This document shows positions 9,107-19,593 of a stretch of 64,000 nt of DNA, piece by piece. The notes below the pieces were generated by a model that saw only the letters and a list, made by a program, of their open reading frames with translations, was not told the DNA's origin and did no database searches. The DNA lies in the NCBI GenBank assembly GCA_902611405.1, contig CACLZL010000006.1:1-64000 (forward strand), read 5' to 3'. The stretch's first letter is position 1, and the number at the start of each line of letters is the position of its first letter. This DNA comes from an uncultured Pelagibacteraceae bacterium. Lineage in GTDB: Bacteria; Pseudomonadota; Alphaproteobacteria; Pelagibacterales; Pelagibacteraceae. A program made the position numbers and the translations under genes.

Positions 9107-10091
9107 TTTGAATTTTTTCTAGATGTAAAAAAGTTTTTCCAGAAAGGATAAATTCTCTTGTGTGATTATAAGCTTCAGAAAAGTCAGAAAATTTTTCTCC
9201 AACAATTAAACCTGCTGCAGCATTTAAACAAACTGCTTTTGAAAAATCATTATCTTCACCTTTAAATATTTCAATTATCTTATCAGCATTAAATTTAGCA
9301 TCATCACCTATTATATTTTTGAAATTATCTGCATTAACCCCTAAAGCATTTGGATCTATTTTTATTTCAGATATTTGACCATCTTTTAATTGAATAACAT
9401 TAGTGATTGCATATGGAGATATTTCATCTAATCCATCCTTACTATTTACTATCCAAGCAAATTTTAAATTTAAGTTTTTAAGTCCTTCTGCAAAAATTTT
9501 TAGTAATTTTTTATCAAAAACGCCAACAACTTGTCTTTCAACAAGAGCGGGATTACTTAAAGGACCAATCATATTAAAAATTGTTCTTTTTCCAATTTTC
9601 TTTCTAACAGGACCAACAAATCTCATTGCACTATGATAATTGGGCGCGAACATAAAACCAAAATTATTACTACTAATTTCATTTTTAATATCTTTTGGCT
9701 CTAGATCAATTTTAATTTTAAGAGCCTCCAAAACATCACCAGATCCACATTTTGAAGAAACAGCCTTATTTCCATGTTTAGCTACTTTTGTGCCCATACT
9801 TGCTAAAAGTAGAGCAGAGGCTGTTGAAATATTAAGTGTATTCATCCCATCACCACCTGTTCCACAAGTATCAATACAATCACTTACATTCACTCTTTTT
9901 GATTTTTCTCTTAATACAAAAACACCACCAGCTATTTCATCGGCAACTTCACCTTTTTCAGACAATAGTGTTAGAAAGTTAAAAATTTGTTCATCACTGG
10001 CTTTTCCAGTCATTAAAATTTCAAATGCAGACTTACTTTCCTCAAATGTTAAATCCTGTTTTTTTGTTAGTTTTTCTAAAATTTGATCCAT
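9099..10091 (-). CDS. trpD: Anthranilate phosphoribosyltransferase TrpD
   Basis: Adds phosphoribose to anthranilate. The 330-residue protein has the PRPP-binding glycine-rich motif CGTGGDGMNTLNIST (about residues 78-92), KHGNKAVSSKCGSGDVLE and the anthranilate-side GPVRKKIGKRTIFNMIGPL. Length is normal and the enzyme is separate from TrpG, unlike the enterobacterial fusion. It starts four bases after the trpG stop and overlaps trpC by eight bases, consistent with one trpEGDC transcript. Confidence 0.95.
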   Translation of the reverse strand: MDQILEKLTKKQDLTFEESKSAFEILMTGKASDEQIFNFLTLLSEKGEVADEIAGGVFVLREKSKRVNVSDCIDTCGTGGDGMNTLNISTASALLLASMGTKVAKHGNKAVSSKCGSGDVLEALKIKIDLEPKDIKNEISSNNFGFMFAPNYHSAMRFVGPVRKKIGKRTIFNMIGPLSNPALVERQVVGVFDKKLLKIFAEGLKNLNLKFAWIVNSKDGLDEISPYAITNVIQLKDGQISEIKIDPNALGVNADNFKNIIGDDAKFNADKIIEIFKGEDNDFSKAVCLNAAAGLIVGEKFSDFSEAYNHTREFILSGKTFLHLEKIQNV

Positions 10092-10095
10092 AAAT

Positions 10096-10662
10096 TTAAT
10101 AATTTATAAAGTTTCTCAGTATTTTCATCCCAAATTTAGTTTTAATACTTTCAGGATGAAATTGCACACCATGAATGTTGAATTTTTTATGTTGAACGCC
10201 CATTATAACGCCATCTTGTGTTTCAGCTGTAATCACTAACTCTTTTGATAATGTTTTTTTATCAATTACCAAACTATGATATCTGGTAGCTTCAAATGTA
10301 TTTGGGAGATTTTTTAAAATTCCGATTTTTTTAGATTTAATTTTGCTTGTTTTGCCGTGCATTAACTTTCTTGATTGTATAATTTTTGATCCAAAAACTT
10401 GTCCAATTATCTGATGACCCAAACATACTCCTAAAAAAGGTAATTCTTTGTATAATGATTTCAATATTTTAATACAATTGCCAGATTGATTTGGGTTGCC
10501 TGGTCCTGGTGAAATAACAATTTTATCATATTTCCTTTTAATGATTTCTTTAGAATTAATCTTATCATTCCTAATTACTTCAACTTTAATACCTAATGAA
10601 GAGATATAGTGATACAAATTAAAAGTAAAACTATCGTAATTATCTATTAACAATACTTTCAT
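10096..10662 (-). CDS. trpG: Anthranilate synthase glutaminase component TrpG
   Basis: Class I glutamine amidotransferase that supplies ammonia to TrpE. The 188 residues include LIDNYDSFTFNL at the N-terminus, the nucleophile cysteine in GVCLGHQIIGQ (about residue 79) and the catalytic His-Glu in GVQFHPESI near the C-terminus. The start overlaps the trpE stop by one base. It could also serve p-aminobenzoate synthesis as PabA, as a shared subunit, because no separate pabA is visible in the window. Confidence 0.93.
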   Translation of the reverse strand: MKVLLIDNYDSFTFNLYHYISSLGIKVEVIRNDKINSKEIIKRKYDKIVISPGPGNPNQSGNCIKILKSLYKELPFLGVCLGHQIIGQVFGSKIIQSRKLMHGKTSKIKSKKIGILKNLPNTFEATRYHSLVIDKKTLSKELVITAETQDGVIMGVQHKKFNIHGVQFHPESIKTKFGMKILRNFINY

Positions 10663-12122
10663 TATCTTAAAGCATTAATTAAAGCTTTCGCTTTATTAAC
10701 TGTTTCCTCATATTCATTTTTGGGTTTACTATCTGCAACTATACCTGCACCTGCTTGCACATAAAATTTTTTATTTTTAGCAACTGCAGTTCTTAAGGCT
10801 ATACATGTATCAAATTCTCCATTTGCAGAAAAATATCCAATTCCTCCTGCATATACTTTTCTTTTTGTTGTTTCTAATTCATCTATAATTTCCATAGCTC
10901 TAATTTTTGGAGCTCCAGATACGGTACCTGCTGGAAAACCAGCCAAGAGCGATTTAAATTTTGAAAATTTTTTATTATATTCCCCAACTACATTTGAAAC
11001 TATATGCATAACATGAGAATATCTTTCAATAATGAAGCTTTCTGTAACTTTTACTGAATTTATCTTTGAGACTTTACCAGCATCATTTCTACCCAAATCA
11101 AGAAGCATCAAATGCTCTGAAAGCTCTTTTTTATCTTTAAGTAGGTTTCTTTCATAAAAAAGATCTTCTTTTTTAGTTTTACCTCTTGGTCTAGTTCCTG
11201 CAATTGGTCTTACAGTAATTTTATTATCTCTAAGTCTCACAAGTATTTCAGGACTTGCACCGATTATTTGAAAATCCTCAAAATTGAAGAAAAACATAAA
11301 AGGAGAAGGGTTTGTTACTCTAAGTTTTTTATAAATATCTAATGGTTTTTTTGTTAATTTTGCTTCAAATCTTTGGCTTAAAACAACCTGAAAAATATCT
11401 CCTAATTTTATATATTTTTTTGCCTTTTTAACTATTGATAAAAATTTATTTTTTGAAGTGTTAGATTTAACTTTTATATTTTTCGATTTTTGAATTATTT
11501 TTTTATCAATATTTTTAATTGATGACTGAATGAGTAATTTAAACAAATCAGATTTTATTTCTTCATATTTATTTTTATAGCTTGTAATTTTTTCATCTTT
11601 AAAAATGTTAAATATATAAAATATTTCTTTTTTTAAATTGTCATGAATGACTAAAGTTCTTGGACGAAGAAGTCTCACATCAGGTAAATTAAGATCATTT
11701 TTACAATTATCCGGAATTTTTTCTATATATCTGATTGAATCATAAGAAAAATACCCAGAGATTAATGAGCAAATGTTAGGTAAATTTTTAGGAGTTTCAA
11801 ACTTGAAATTTTCAATGATTTTTTCAATTAATTTTTCTGGTTTATCATTTAATTTTCTTTTTTTATTTTTTTGAATTAGATAAGAATTATTATTATTAAA
11901 TTCCCAAATTTTATCAGGATTTTTACCGAATATTGTATATCTACCCTTGATTTTACCTTTCTCTACAGACTCAAATATAAAACTATTTTTTTCTTCTAGG
12001 AAATTATCTATTAAGTTTAATACCTCCTCATCATTTTTTACTTTCTTTTTAGTAAAGATGATTTGATTTTTTTTGCTTCTGTGTCGAAACTTAAAATCTT
12101 TGAAGCTTCGATTAATAATCAT
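10662..12122 (-). CDS. trpE: Anthranilate synthase component I TrpE
   Basis: Chorismate-utilising enzyme making anthranilate with TrpG. The 486 residues show a divergent N-terminal domain with the feedback-site region FIFESVEKGKIKGRYT, then the chorismate-binding domain: FMFFFNFEDFQIIGASPE, RPIAGTRPRG, LMLLDLGRNDAGKVS and the C-terminal AGAGIVADSKP. The D-L-G-R-N-D block is shared by TrpE and PabB, but the ESVE-like element and adjacent trpG/D/C favour TrpE. It overlaps the upstream PpiD-like gene by four bases. No leader peptide rich in Trp codons is seen upstream. Confidence 0.93.
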   Translation of the reverse strand: MIINRSFKDFKFRHRSKKNQIIFTKKKVKNDEEVLNLIDNFLEEKNSFIFESVEKGKIKGRYTIFGKNPDKIWEFNNNNSYLIQKNKKRKLNDKPEKLIEKIIENFKFETPKNLPNICSLISGYFSYDSIRYIEKIPDNCKNDLNLPDVRLLRPRTLVIHDNLKKEIFYIFNIFKDEKITSYKNKYEEIKSDLFKLLIQSSIKNIDKKIIQKSKNIKVKSNTSKNKFLSIVKKAKKYIKLGDIFQVVLSQRFEAKLTKKPLDIYKKLRVTNPSPFMFFFNFEDFQIIGASPEILVRLRDNKITVRPIAGTRPRGKTKKEDLFYERNLLKDKKELSEHLMLLDLGRNDAGKVSKINSVKVTESFIIERYSHVMHIVSNVVGEYNKKFSKFKSLLAGFPAGTVSGAPKIRAMEIIDELETTKRKVYAGGIGYFSANGEFDTCIALRTAVAKNKKFYVQAGAGIVADSKPKNEYEETVNKAKALINALR

Positions 12123-13540
12123 TTGAAATAATTTTTAACTCTATCGATAGTTTTTTGGTTTAATTGTATTTTATATTTGGTAGTTAGCAATTGATCATAA
12201 GCAGCTAAAATACTTTTTCTTGTATTGGTAAATTCACTATTTTCAAAATTTTTATAATCTTCACCTTCTTTGTTTATTAGATTTTTATTAGAGCCTGTAA
12301 TTTTTACTAAATAAATTTTATTTTCACTATTGTTTACTAAAGTAAAAGAATTAACTGGTAATGAGTAGAGCATCTTTACAGAATTTATCTCAAAAACTTT
12401 GTTGTCGTTAATAGAGCTAATTGACATGTATTCTTTGTCAAAATTACTTAACTCATCAAATTTTGTGTTATTAAATTTATTATTTTGAATTTCTTCTAAA
12501 ATTTTTCTGTTGTAATCAAATTTTCCTTTTTGATAAATTAATTCAGCTATTTCACTTTTGATTATTTCATCATCTAAATCTGGAGATAGATCATATTCTT
12601 GATCTATATTATAAAGTAAAAAATTATCACCACTCTCAATTAAATCTAATTTCGTTTCTTTTTTTGAATAAATTAACTCTTCATTTATTTGTTCACTTGA
12701 GCTAGGTGCAAATTTAGAAATATCTATAATATTTACATTAATATTTTCCAAAATATTTTCAAAACTCGTACCTTGTGAAATTTTGTTTTCAATTTCATCA
12801 ATTTTATCAAAAAAGGCTTGATTAAATTCTTCAATACCAATCAAATTTTTAGGATTTAAAATAACGTATCTAAAATCAATGTATTCTCTTTTTAATTGGT
12901 CTTTATTTTCCTCTATAAATACTTTTATTTCATCATCAGTATAATCTGACTTTAATTTATATAGCTTTTCCATATCAAAGTATTCAATATCTAAAGATCT
13001 GTTATTTTCTTCAAATTTTTTATCAATTATAAATTTTGGTGTAATAGTTCCAGCACCAATAAAATCAAATAAATGTTTTTGTAATTCTCTATTTTTTAAT
13101 TTTAATTCAAACATTGGTGCAGACATATTATTTGATAATAAAAATTTTTCATACTTAACTCTTTCAAATTTACCATTTTCATCATGAAAGTTTTTATTCT
13201 CTTTAATATTTTTAAGTATTGTTTTTTCATTAATTGAAATATTAAAATCCTCAATCTCTAGATTAATAAGCGTGGTTGATATAAGTCCTGATAATAGTTC
13301 CTCTATAACATTGTTATCTAAATTATTTCTAATTGCATCTGCTGAAATTCCACTTTGATTAACGTAATCCATAAAATCTTGAGTGGTGACATTTGTTTTA
13401 TTTATTTTTGCAATATTGTTTTGATTATTTGTACTAAATCCACCACCAAAACCACCAAAGCCAAAAGCAATAATAATTATAACAATTAAAACCAATCCAC
13501 CAAATTGTTTCCAGCCTAAGTTTTTTAATTTTTCAATCAT
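12119..13540 (-). CDS. PpiD/SurA-N-like periplasmic folding chaperone
   Basis: A 473-residue protein with a short cytoplasmic N-terminus and one transmembrane helix (about residues 15-30, VLIVIIIIAFGFGGF). A SurA-type N-terminal chaperone domain with NNVIEELLSGLISTTLI near residue 80 follows. The middle region is where PpiD has an inactive parvulin domain; it is poorly conserved here and no clear peptidyl-prolyl isomerase active site can be recognised. It is shorter than enterobacterial PpiD (about 620). This membrane-anchored foldase gene upstream of trpE and divergent from tpiA is a familiar alphaproteobacterial arrangement. The likely role is assisting newly secreted envelope proteins at the translocon. 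Confidence 0.8.
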   Translation of the reverse strand: MIEKLKNLGWKQFGGLVLIVIIIIAFGFGGFGGGFSTNNQNNIAKINKTNVTTQDFMDYVNQSGISADAIRNNLDNNVIEELLSGLISTTLINLEIEDFNISINEKTILKNIKENKNFHDENGKFERVKYEKFLLSNNMSAPMFELKLKNRELQKHLFDFIGAGTITPKFIIDKKFEENNRSLDIEYFDMEKLYKLKSDYTDDEIKVFIEENKDQLKREYIDFRYVILNPKNLIGIEEFNQAFFDKIDEIENKISQGTSFENILENINVNIIDISKFAPSSSEQINEELIYSKKETKLDLIESGDNFLLYNIDQEYDLSPDLDDEIIKSEIAELIYQKGKFDYNRKILEEIQNNKFNNTKFDELSNFDKEYMSISSINDNKVFEINSVKMLYSLPVNSFTLVNNSENKIYLVKITGSNKNLINKEGEDYKNFENSEFTNTRKSILAAYDQLLTTKYKIQLNQKTIDRVKNYFK

Positions 13541-13596
13541 TGCGTTATAAATTTATTGATCTGTAAAAAACAAATCTATAGATTAAAAAGTCAATT

Positions 13597-14337
13597 ATGA
13601 CAAATAAATATATGTATTTTGTAGCTAATTGGAAAATGTTTGGTGATTTAAGAACTCTAAATTCACTTGATAAAGTAATAAAGTTTTCGAAAACTAATAA
13701 AAAAAATAAGTTTAAAATAGTTTATTGTCCACCAAATACATTAATTCGACCTTTATCGAGAAGACTAAAAAAAACAAAAATAGAGGTTGGTGCTCAAAAT
13801 TGTCATCAGAGCTATGATTATGGTGCTTACACTGGCCAAGTAAATTCCACCATGCTTAAAAATGTTGGAGCAAAGTTTGTTATTTTGGGACACTCAGAAA
13901 ATAGACAACTAGGTGAGACAGATAATTTAATTAATTTAAAAATAAAAAGTGCAATTAAATCAGGTCTCAAAATTATATTTTGTATTGGCGAAACTTTGAA
14001 AGAAAGAAGACAAAAAAAAACTAATCAAATTTTAAAAAAACAAATTGAAAAAGGATTAAAATCGATAAAGAACAAATCTAAAATTATTATAGCCTATGAA
14101 CCTGTATGGTCTATTGGAACGGGTGTAATTCCAAAAGAAGCTGATTTAAATAAAACTATTTCATTTATTAAAAGTAGATTTGTAAAAAAATATCCTAAAA
14201 TTTTATATGGTGGATCTGTAAATACTAATAACGTAAGTATATTAAAAAAAATTCCTAGTATTGACGGTTTTTTGATTGGAGGTGCATCGCAAAACCCAAA
14301 AAAATTTATTGATATAATCAAAAAAACCATTAATTAG
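13597..14337 (+). CDS. tpiA: Triosephosphate isomerase
   Basis: Interconverts dihydroxyacetone phosphate and glyceraldehyde-3-phosphate. The 246-residue barrel shows the catalytic lysine in ANWKMFG (near residue 12), the His in ILGHSENR, the catalytic Glu in IAYEPVWSIGTG and the phosphate loop ILYGGSVN. It is divergent from the PpiD-like gene across a 56-base gap that must hold both promoters, and is followed seven bases later by secG. Confidence 0.96.
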   Translation: MTNKYMYFVANWKMFGDLRTLNSLDKVIKFSKTNKKNKFKIVYCPPNTLIRPLSRRLKKTKIEVGAQNCHQSYDYGAYTGQVNSTMLKNVGAKFVILGHSENRQLGETDNLINLKIKSAIKSGLKIIFCIGETLKERRQKKTNQILKKQIEKGLKSIKNKSKIIIAYEPVWSIGTGVIPKEADLNKTISFIKSRFVKKYPKILYGGSVNTNNVSILKKIPSIDGFLIGGASQNPKKFIDIIKKTIN

Positions 14338-14343
14338 ACCCTC

Positions 14344-14643
14344 ATGGAAACTTTATTATTAGTAATCAACATCATACTTGCAGTTATTTTGGTTCTTTTG
14401 GTTTTATTGCAAAAATCAGAAGGAGGTGCTCTTGGTATTGGAGTTTCCCAAGAAAATTTTATGCTCTCTAGATCAGCAGGCAGCTTCATGACAAAAGCCA
14501 CCGCAATCGTGGCAACACTTTTTATCATTTGCAGTTTAGCTCTAACAATTATTTCTAGAGCAGAACTTACTCCTACGGGGTCGGTATTGGATACAGTTGA
14601 AGAAAAAACTGAAGATACACCTTCAATTCCAGAAAATAATTAA
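14344..14643 (+). CDS. secG: Preprotein translocase subunit SecG
   Basis: A 99-residue membrane subunit of the SecYEG channel. It has two transmembrane helices (about residues 2-20 and 48-68) separated by the conserved loop LLQKSEGGALGIG, followed by an acidic soluble tail. The start is seven bases after tpiA, and pyrG follows after 44 bases. tpiA-secG-pyrG is a conserved alphaproteobacterial order. Confidence 0.93.
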   Translation: METLLLVINIILAVILVLLVLLQKSEGGALGIGVSQENFMLSRSAGSFMTKATAIVATLFIICSLALTIISRAELTPTGSVLDTVEEKTEDTPSIPENN

Positions 14644-14687
14644 TTAATCCTTTTCAATTCATTTTTTATTCGCTATAAGATACTTCC

Positions 14688-16304
14688 ATGGCGCGATATA
14701 TATTTGTCACTGGCGGCGTGGTTTCTTCCCTTGGTAAAGGTCTCTCTTCAGCATCTTTAGCTTATTTATTACAATCAAGAGGTTACAAAGTTCGTTTAAG
14801 AAAATTAGATCCTTATTTAAATGTGGATCCGGGAACAATGAGTCCGTTTCAGCATGGAGAAGTTTTTGTAACCGATGATGGGGCTGAAACAGATTTAGAT
14901 CTAGGTCACTATGAAAGATTTTCAGGTGTTACTGCAAAGAAAACAGATAACATTACAACTGGAAAAATTTATAGTGATGTTCTTAGAAAAGAAAGAAAAG
15001 GTCAGTATTTAGGTAAAACTGTTCAAGTTATTCCACATATTACGGATAGAATTAAAGAATTTATAAAACACGATACATCCAAAGAAGATTTTGTCATTAG
15101 TGAAATAGGTGGAATAGTAGGGGACATAGAAAGTTTACCATTTGTAGAAGCTATAAGACAATTTTCGAATGATATTGGTAAAAAAAATGCATTATTTATT
15201 CATTTAACTTTAGTTCCTTTTTTAAAAGCATCGGATGAAATAAAAACCAAACCAACACAACATTCTGTAAAAGAATTAAGAAGTATTGGTATTCAACCTG
15301 ATATTATAATTTGCAGATCAGAAAGACCTATTCCTTTAGAACATAGAAAAAAAATATCTTTGTTTTGTAATGTTGATATTAAAAATGTAATTGAAACTGT
15401 CGATGTTAAAACTATTTACGAGGCACCGATTAGTTTTGCTAAAGAAAAATTAGATGTTCAAGTTTTAAATTATTTCAAAATAAAATCTAAAAAATCAAAT
15501 AATTTAACACCATGGAAGAAAATAACTAAAATCACTCTTAATACTAAAAGAAATGTTAACATTGCAATTATTGGAAAATACGTTGAATTAAAGGATGCTT
15601 ATAAATCTTTAGATGAAGCACTTACTCATGGAGGAATATCCAATAATCTTAAAGTTAATTTGGTTAGAATAGATTCTGAAAAATTAAAAGTTTCAGAAAT
15701 CAAAAATAAACTTAAAAATGTTTCAGGAATTCTAATTCCAGGTGGGTTTGGTAAAAGGGGAACTGAAGGTAAAATTGAAGCGATAAGGTATGCAAGAATA
15801 AATAAAATTCCATTCCTTGGAATTTGTTATGGAATGCAAATGGCAATAATTGAATTTGCTAGAAATCAATTAAAGATTAAAAAAGCAACTTCATCTGAGT
15901 TTGATAAAGGCGGTGTTCATATTATTGGCTTGATGCATGAATGGGAAAAAAGTGGCAGAAAAGTTAAAGGAACAGATAAAGACTTAGGAGGCACCATGAG
16001 ACTTGGTTCTTATGATGCAATTTTAAAAGATAAATCAAAAATTAGAGATATTTATAAATCTAGATTAATCAAAGAAAGACATAGGCATAGATATGAAGTG
16101 GATATTTCATATAAAGAAAAATTTGAGAAGAAAGGATTAATATTTTCAGGTTTATCTCCAGATCATAAGCTTCCTGAGATAATAGAACTTAAAAATCATC
16201 CTTGGTTTATAGGAGTTCAGTTCCATCCAGAATTTAAATCTAGACCTTTGAACCCACATCCTTTATTCTCTTCTTTTATCAAAGCAGCAAAAAATCATAG
16301 ATGA
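14688..16304 (+). CDS. pyrG: CTP synthase
   Basis: Converts UTP to CTP with glutamine as amino donor. The 538-residue protein has an N-terminal synthase domain ([37 protein letters not shown]) and a C-terminal class I amidotransferase domain. The latter has the nucleophile in [11 protein letters not shown] (near residue 385) and the His-Glu pair in [12 protein letters not shown]. Full length for the family. It overlaps kdsA by four bases, and CTP is consumed by KdsB after KdsA. Confidence 0.97.
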   Translation: MARYIFVTGGVVSSLGKGLSSASLAYLLQSRGYKVRLRKLDPYLNVDPGTMSPFQHGEVFVTDDGAETDLDLGHYERFSGVTAKKTDNITTGKIYSDVLRKERKGQYLGKTVQVIPHITDRIKEFIKHDTSKEDFVISEIGGIVGDIESLPFVEAIRQFSNDIGKKNALFIHLTLVPFLKASDEIKTKPTQHSVKELRSIGIQPDIIICRSERPIPLEHRKKISLFCNVDIKNVIETVDVKTIYEAPISFAKEKLDVQVLNYFKIKSKKSNNLTPWKKITKITLNTKRNVNIAIIGKYVELKDAYKSLDEALTHGGISNNLKVNLVRIDSEKLKVSEIKNKLKNVSGILIPGGFGKRGTEGKIEAIRYARINKIPFLGICYGMQMAIIEFARNQLKIKKATSSEFDKGGVHIIGLMHEWEKSGRKVKGTDKDLGGTMRLGSYDAILKDKSKIRDIYKSRLIKERHRHRYEVDISYKEKFEKKGLIFSGLSPDHKLPEIIELKNHPWFIGVQFHPEFKSRPLNPHPLFSSFIKAAKNHR

Positions 16305-17125
16305 GCGCGATTAAAGTAAATTGTGAAAATATAGAAATTTCAAACAATAATAAGATTTGTATTATTGCAGGTCCATGCCAACTTGAGACTGAGCAACATG
16401 CACTCGATATGGCTGGAAAAATTAAGGAAATTACCTCAAAATTTGGCCTTGGATTTATTTACAAAACTTCATTTGATAAAGCGAACAGAACAAGCTTAAA
16501 AGGCAAAAGGGGAGCAGGATTAGATGCATCACTTCCTGTATTTGATAAAATTAAAAAGGAATTAAATGTTCCTATTTTAACAGACATTCATAGTGCAGAA
16601 CAATGTGAAGTTGTTTCGAAGCATGTCGATGTTTTGCAAATTCCAGCTTTTTTATGTCGACAAACAGACCTGTTAATTGCTGCAGCTAAAACAAATAAAA
16701 TTATTAATGTTAAAAAAGGTCAGTTCTTAGCACCATGGGACATGGTTAATGTAACTAAAAAAATTTCAGAGTCTGGAAATGATAAAATATTAGTAACTGA
16801 AAGAGGTGCAAGTTTTGGATATAACACTTTAGTTTCTGACATGAGATCATTACCTATAATGGCAAAGAATGGTTATCCAGTTATTTTTGATGCTACTCAC
16901 TCTGTTCAGCAACCAGGTGGACAAGGAGAATCTTCTGGTGGTCAAAGAGAATTTGTTGAATATTTAGCAAGAGCAGCAGTTGCAGTTGGAGTTGCCGGTG
17001 TATTTATTGAAACTCATCAAGATCCAGACAATGCACCTTCTGATGGACCAAACATGGTACCATTGAATAAATTAGAAAATTTATTAAAACAATTACACGA
17101 TATTGATAATCTAATTAAAAAATAG
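16301..17125 (+). CDS. kdsA: 3-deoxy-D-manno-octulosonate 8-phosphate synthase
   Basis: Condenses phosphoenolpyruvate with arabinose-5-phosphate to give Kdo-8-phosphate for the lipopolysaccharide inner core. The 274-residue barrel contains [22 protein letters not shown]-like (here [13 protein letters not shown]), [15 protein letters not shown] and [19 protein letters not shown]. The neighbours pyrG and eno supply CTP and PEP respectively, a metabolic grouping seen widely. It overlaps pyrG by four bases and eno by one. Confidence 0.96.
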   Translation: MSAIKVNCENIEISNNNKICIIAGPCQLETEQHALDMAGKIKEITSKFGLGFIYKTSFDKANRTSLKGKRGAGLDASLPVFDKIKKELNVPILTDIHSAEQCEVVSKHVDVLQIPAFLCRQTDLLIAAAKTNKIINVKKGQFLAPWDMVNVTKKISESGNDKILVTERGASFGYNTLVSDMRSLPIMAKNGYPVIFDATHSVQQPGGQGESSGGQREFVEYLARAAVAVGVAGVFIETHQDPDNAPSDGPNMVPLNKLENLLKQLHDIDNLIKK

Positions 17126-18381
17126 TGAGCAAAATTTTAAAAGTAAAAGCACGTCAAGTTTTTGACAGTAGAGGAAATCCAACAGTAGAGGCAGAGGTTT
17201 ATATAAAAAATAACAGCGCATCTGCTATTTGTCCTTCAGGTGCTTCCACAGGAACTTTTGAAGCTTTTGAAAAAAGAGATAAAAATAATAAACGGTATTT
17301 AGGAAAAAGTGTTTTAAGTGCAGTTAACTTAGTTAACACAAAGATTTCAAAAAAATTAAAAGGACAAAGTATCCATAATCAAGAAAGAATTGATGCTTTG
17401 TTAATTAACTTGGATGGTACAAGACAAAAAACTAACTTAGGAGCTAATGCAATGTTAGCTGTTTCAATGGCTGTTAAAAAACTGTCTGCAAAAGCAAAAA
17501 AACTACCTTTGTATAAAACTTTTTCTCAAAAAAATAATTTTCAATTACCTTATCCATTAATGAATATTATTAATGGTGGAGCACATGCAAATAACGGTCT
17601 TAGAATTCAAGAGTTTATGATCAGACCCGATCGAGCAAAAAGTTTTTCTGAGGCTATGCGGATTTGTTTTGTTGTTATTAAAAACTTAAATAAATTAATT
17701 AAAGCTAGAGGTTTATCAACTTCTGTGGGTGATGAAGGTGGGTTCGCACCGATGATTAGTAGTAATAACCAAGCTTTAGATTTAATTGTGAATGCAATTA
17801 AAAAATCAGGATTTATTAATGGTAAAGATGTTTCAATTTGCCTAGATGTGGCTGCTAATGAATTATTTAAAAAGAACAAATACTCTATTCATTCAAAAAA
17901 TTATATTTCAGCAGAGAAATCCATTAAAGAATATCAAAAAATTATTCAAAAATATAAAATTAAGTCTATTGAAGACCCATTTGCTGAAAATGATTGGTTG
18001 GCATGGAATAAATTAATGAAATCAATAAAAAAAGTTCAGATTGTCGGAGATGATTTATATGTAACAAACCTTGAAAGATTAAAGAAAGGTTTTTTAAATA
18101 TTTCTTCAAATTCTATTTTAATAAAGTTAAATCAAATTGGCACTGTTTCAGAAACTCTAGATGTAATCAAATTTGCTCAAACCATTGGATATAAAACAAT
18201 TATATCTCACCGATCAGGTGACAGTGAAGATACGTTTATTGCTGATTTAGCAGTGGGTACTAATTCAAATCAGATTAAAACCGGATCTCTAGCTAGATCT
18301 GAAAGGGTTGCAAAATATAATCAATTAATCCGTATTGAGGAAGAACTTGGAAAAAAAGCGAGGATGAATAAGATCAATTAA
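17125..18381 (+). CDS. eno: Enolase
   Basis: Interconverts 2-phosphoglycerate and phosphoenolpyruvate. It starts with GTG at 17125, overlapping the kdsA stop by one base. The 418 residues show ARQVFDSRGNPTVE at the N-terminus, PSGASTGTFEAFEKRD, SVGDEGGFAP (about residues 200-209), SIEDPFAENDW and the metal/catalytic loop ISHRSGDSEDTFIADLAVG. It is slightly shorter than typical (about 425-430). The following ftsB-like gene overlaps its stop by one base. Confidence 0.96.
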   Translation: MSKILKVKARQVFDSRGNPTVEAEVYIKNNSASAICPSGASTGTFEAFEKRDKNNKRYLGKSVLSAVNLVNTKISKKLKGQSIHNQERIDALLINLDGTRQKTNLGANAMLAVSMAVKKLSAKAKKLPLYKTFSQKNNFQLPYPLMNIINGGAHANNGLRIQEFMIRPDRAKSFSEAMRICFVVIKNLNKLIKARGLSTSVGDEGGFAPMISSNNQALDLIVNAIKKSGFINGKDVSICLDVAANELFKKNKYSIHSKNYISAEKSIKEYQKIIQKYKIKSIEDPFAENDWLAWNKLMKSIKKVQIVGDDLYVTNLERLKKGFLNISSNSILIKLNQIGTVSETLDVIKFAQTIGYKTIISHRSGDSEDTFIADLAVGTNSNQIKTGSLARSERVAKYNQLIRIEEELGKKARMNKIN

Positions 18382-18683
18382 TGCTTCGATTAATAAAAAA
18401 AAATTATTTTTTATTAATTTCTATTTTTCTTATTTTCTATTTTGTTTTTAACTTAGTATCTGGAGAAAGGGGTCTTTTTTCGTATATGGAAAAAAAGGAA
18501 CTTTTGTCTAACTTGAAAAAAGAAGAATTAACCCTAACTAGTAAAATAGAAGATATGGATCATAAAAATTCACTTCTAAGTACTAATTTAGATCTTGATT
18601 ATATTGAGACTTTAATTAGAGAACGTTTTTTGTTTGGTAAAAAAGATGAGACAATTTATATAATTAAAAAAGATGAAAAGTAG
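18381..18683 (+). CDS. FtsB/DivIC-like septum formation initiator
   Basis: A 100-residue bitopic membrane protein with a transmembrane helix at about residues 8-28, then a predicted periplasmic coiled coil ([19 protein letters not shown]). The end [20 protein letters not shown] contains the R-E-R-x-x-x-x-x-K-x-x-E pattern characteristic of FtsB-type septum proteins. It follows eno directly, as ftsB does in many proteobacteria. Inferred role: linking FtsL/FtsQ in the divisome. Its 3' end overlaps lipA by 11 bases. Confidence 0.85.
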   Translation: MLRLIKKNYFLLISIFLIFYFVFNLVSGERGLFSYMEKKELLSNLKKEELTLTSKIEDMDHKNSLLSTNLDLDYIETLIRERFLFGKKDETIYIIKKDEK

Positions 18684-19593
18684 ACATCCAGAAAAAGAAA
18701 ACAAACCGATTAATCCAATTAAAAAAAAACCTGAGTGGATTAGATCAAAACTTACAAACAGTAAGGAATTCTTTTTAACCAAAACAATTGTAAATAATAA
18801 TAATCTTGTAACTGTTTGTCAGGAAGCAAACTGTCCTAATATAACTGAATGTTGGAGTAAGCGACATGCAACTTTTATGATTATGGGAGACACCTGCACA
18901 AGAGCCTGTGCTTTTTGTGATGTTAAAACTGGTGTACCAGGAAAATTAGATCAACTTGAACCTGTTAAGATTGCAGAAGCAGTAAAAAAATTAAATTTAA
19001 AACATGTTGTGATTACTTCGGTGGACAGAGACGATTTAGATGATGGTGGATCAGAACATTTTTTTGAAGTGATTAATCAAACTAGAAAATCAAACCCAAA
19101 TACTACTATTGAAGTTCTTACTCCTGATTTTTTAAGAAAAGGAGATGCATATAAAAAAGTTTTAGCTGCCAAACCTGATGTTTTTAATCATAATATTGAA
19201 ACTGTCCCTAGTCTTTATTTAAAAGTTCGACCCGGATCTAGATACTTTGCATCTTTAGAACTTTTGAAAAATGCAAAAAAAGTAAACAAAAATATTTTTA
19301 CTAAATCAGGAATAATGGTTGGCTTAGGGGAGACAAGAGACGAAATTTTACAAGTCATGGATGATTTAAGAGCTGCAGATGTTGATTTCATAACGATTGG
19401 TCAATATTTACAACCTTCAACTAAACATTATCCATTAGATCGATATTACACGCCAAAAGAATTTGAAGATTTAGGTACAATAGCAAAAGCCAAAGGATTT
19501 TTGTTAGTTTCTTCATCCCCTTTAACAAGATCCTCATATCATGCTGATGAAGATTTTGCGAAACTTCAACAAAACAGATTAAAAGATAATTAA
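18673..19593 (+). CDS. lipA: Lipoyl synthase
   Basis: Radical-SAM enzyme inserting two sulfurs into octanoyl groups of lipoyl domains. The auxiliary cluster ligands are visible as [13 protein letters not shown] (C-x4-C-x5-C) and the SAM cluster as CTRACAFC (C-x3-C-x2-C). The C-terminal RSSYHADE provides the serine ligand. The 306-residue length is normal. Starting at 18673 it overlaps the ftsB-like gene, so translation is likely coupled. Confidence 0.96.
   Translation: MKSRHPEKENKPINPIKKKPEWIRSKLTNSKEFFLTKTIVNNNNLVTVCQEANCPNITECWSKRHATFMIMGDTCTRACAFCDVKTGVPGKLDQLEPVKIAEAVKKLNLKHVVITSVDRDDLDDGGSEHFFEVINQTRKSNPNTTIEVLTPDFLRKGDAYKKVLAAKPDVFNHNIETVPSLYLKVRPGSRYFASLELLKNAKKVNKNIFTKSGIMVGLGETRDEILQVMDDLRAADVDFITIGQYLQPSTKHYPLDRYYTPKEFEDLGTIAKAKGFLLVSSSPLTRSSYHADEDFAKLQQNRLKDN

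Noticed and set aside
9640-10086. 148-codon open frame on the plus strand within trpD
   Set aside because: It is antisense to a clearly conserved gene, with Ser/Phe/Leu-rich composition typical of a reverse-complement shadow.
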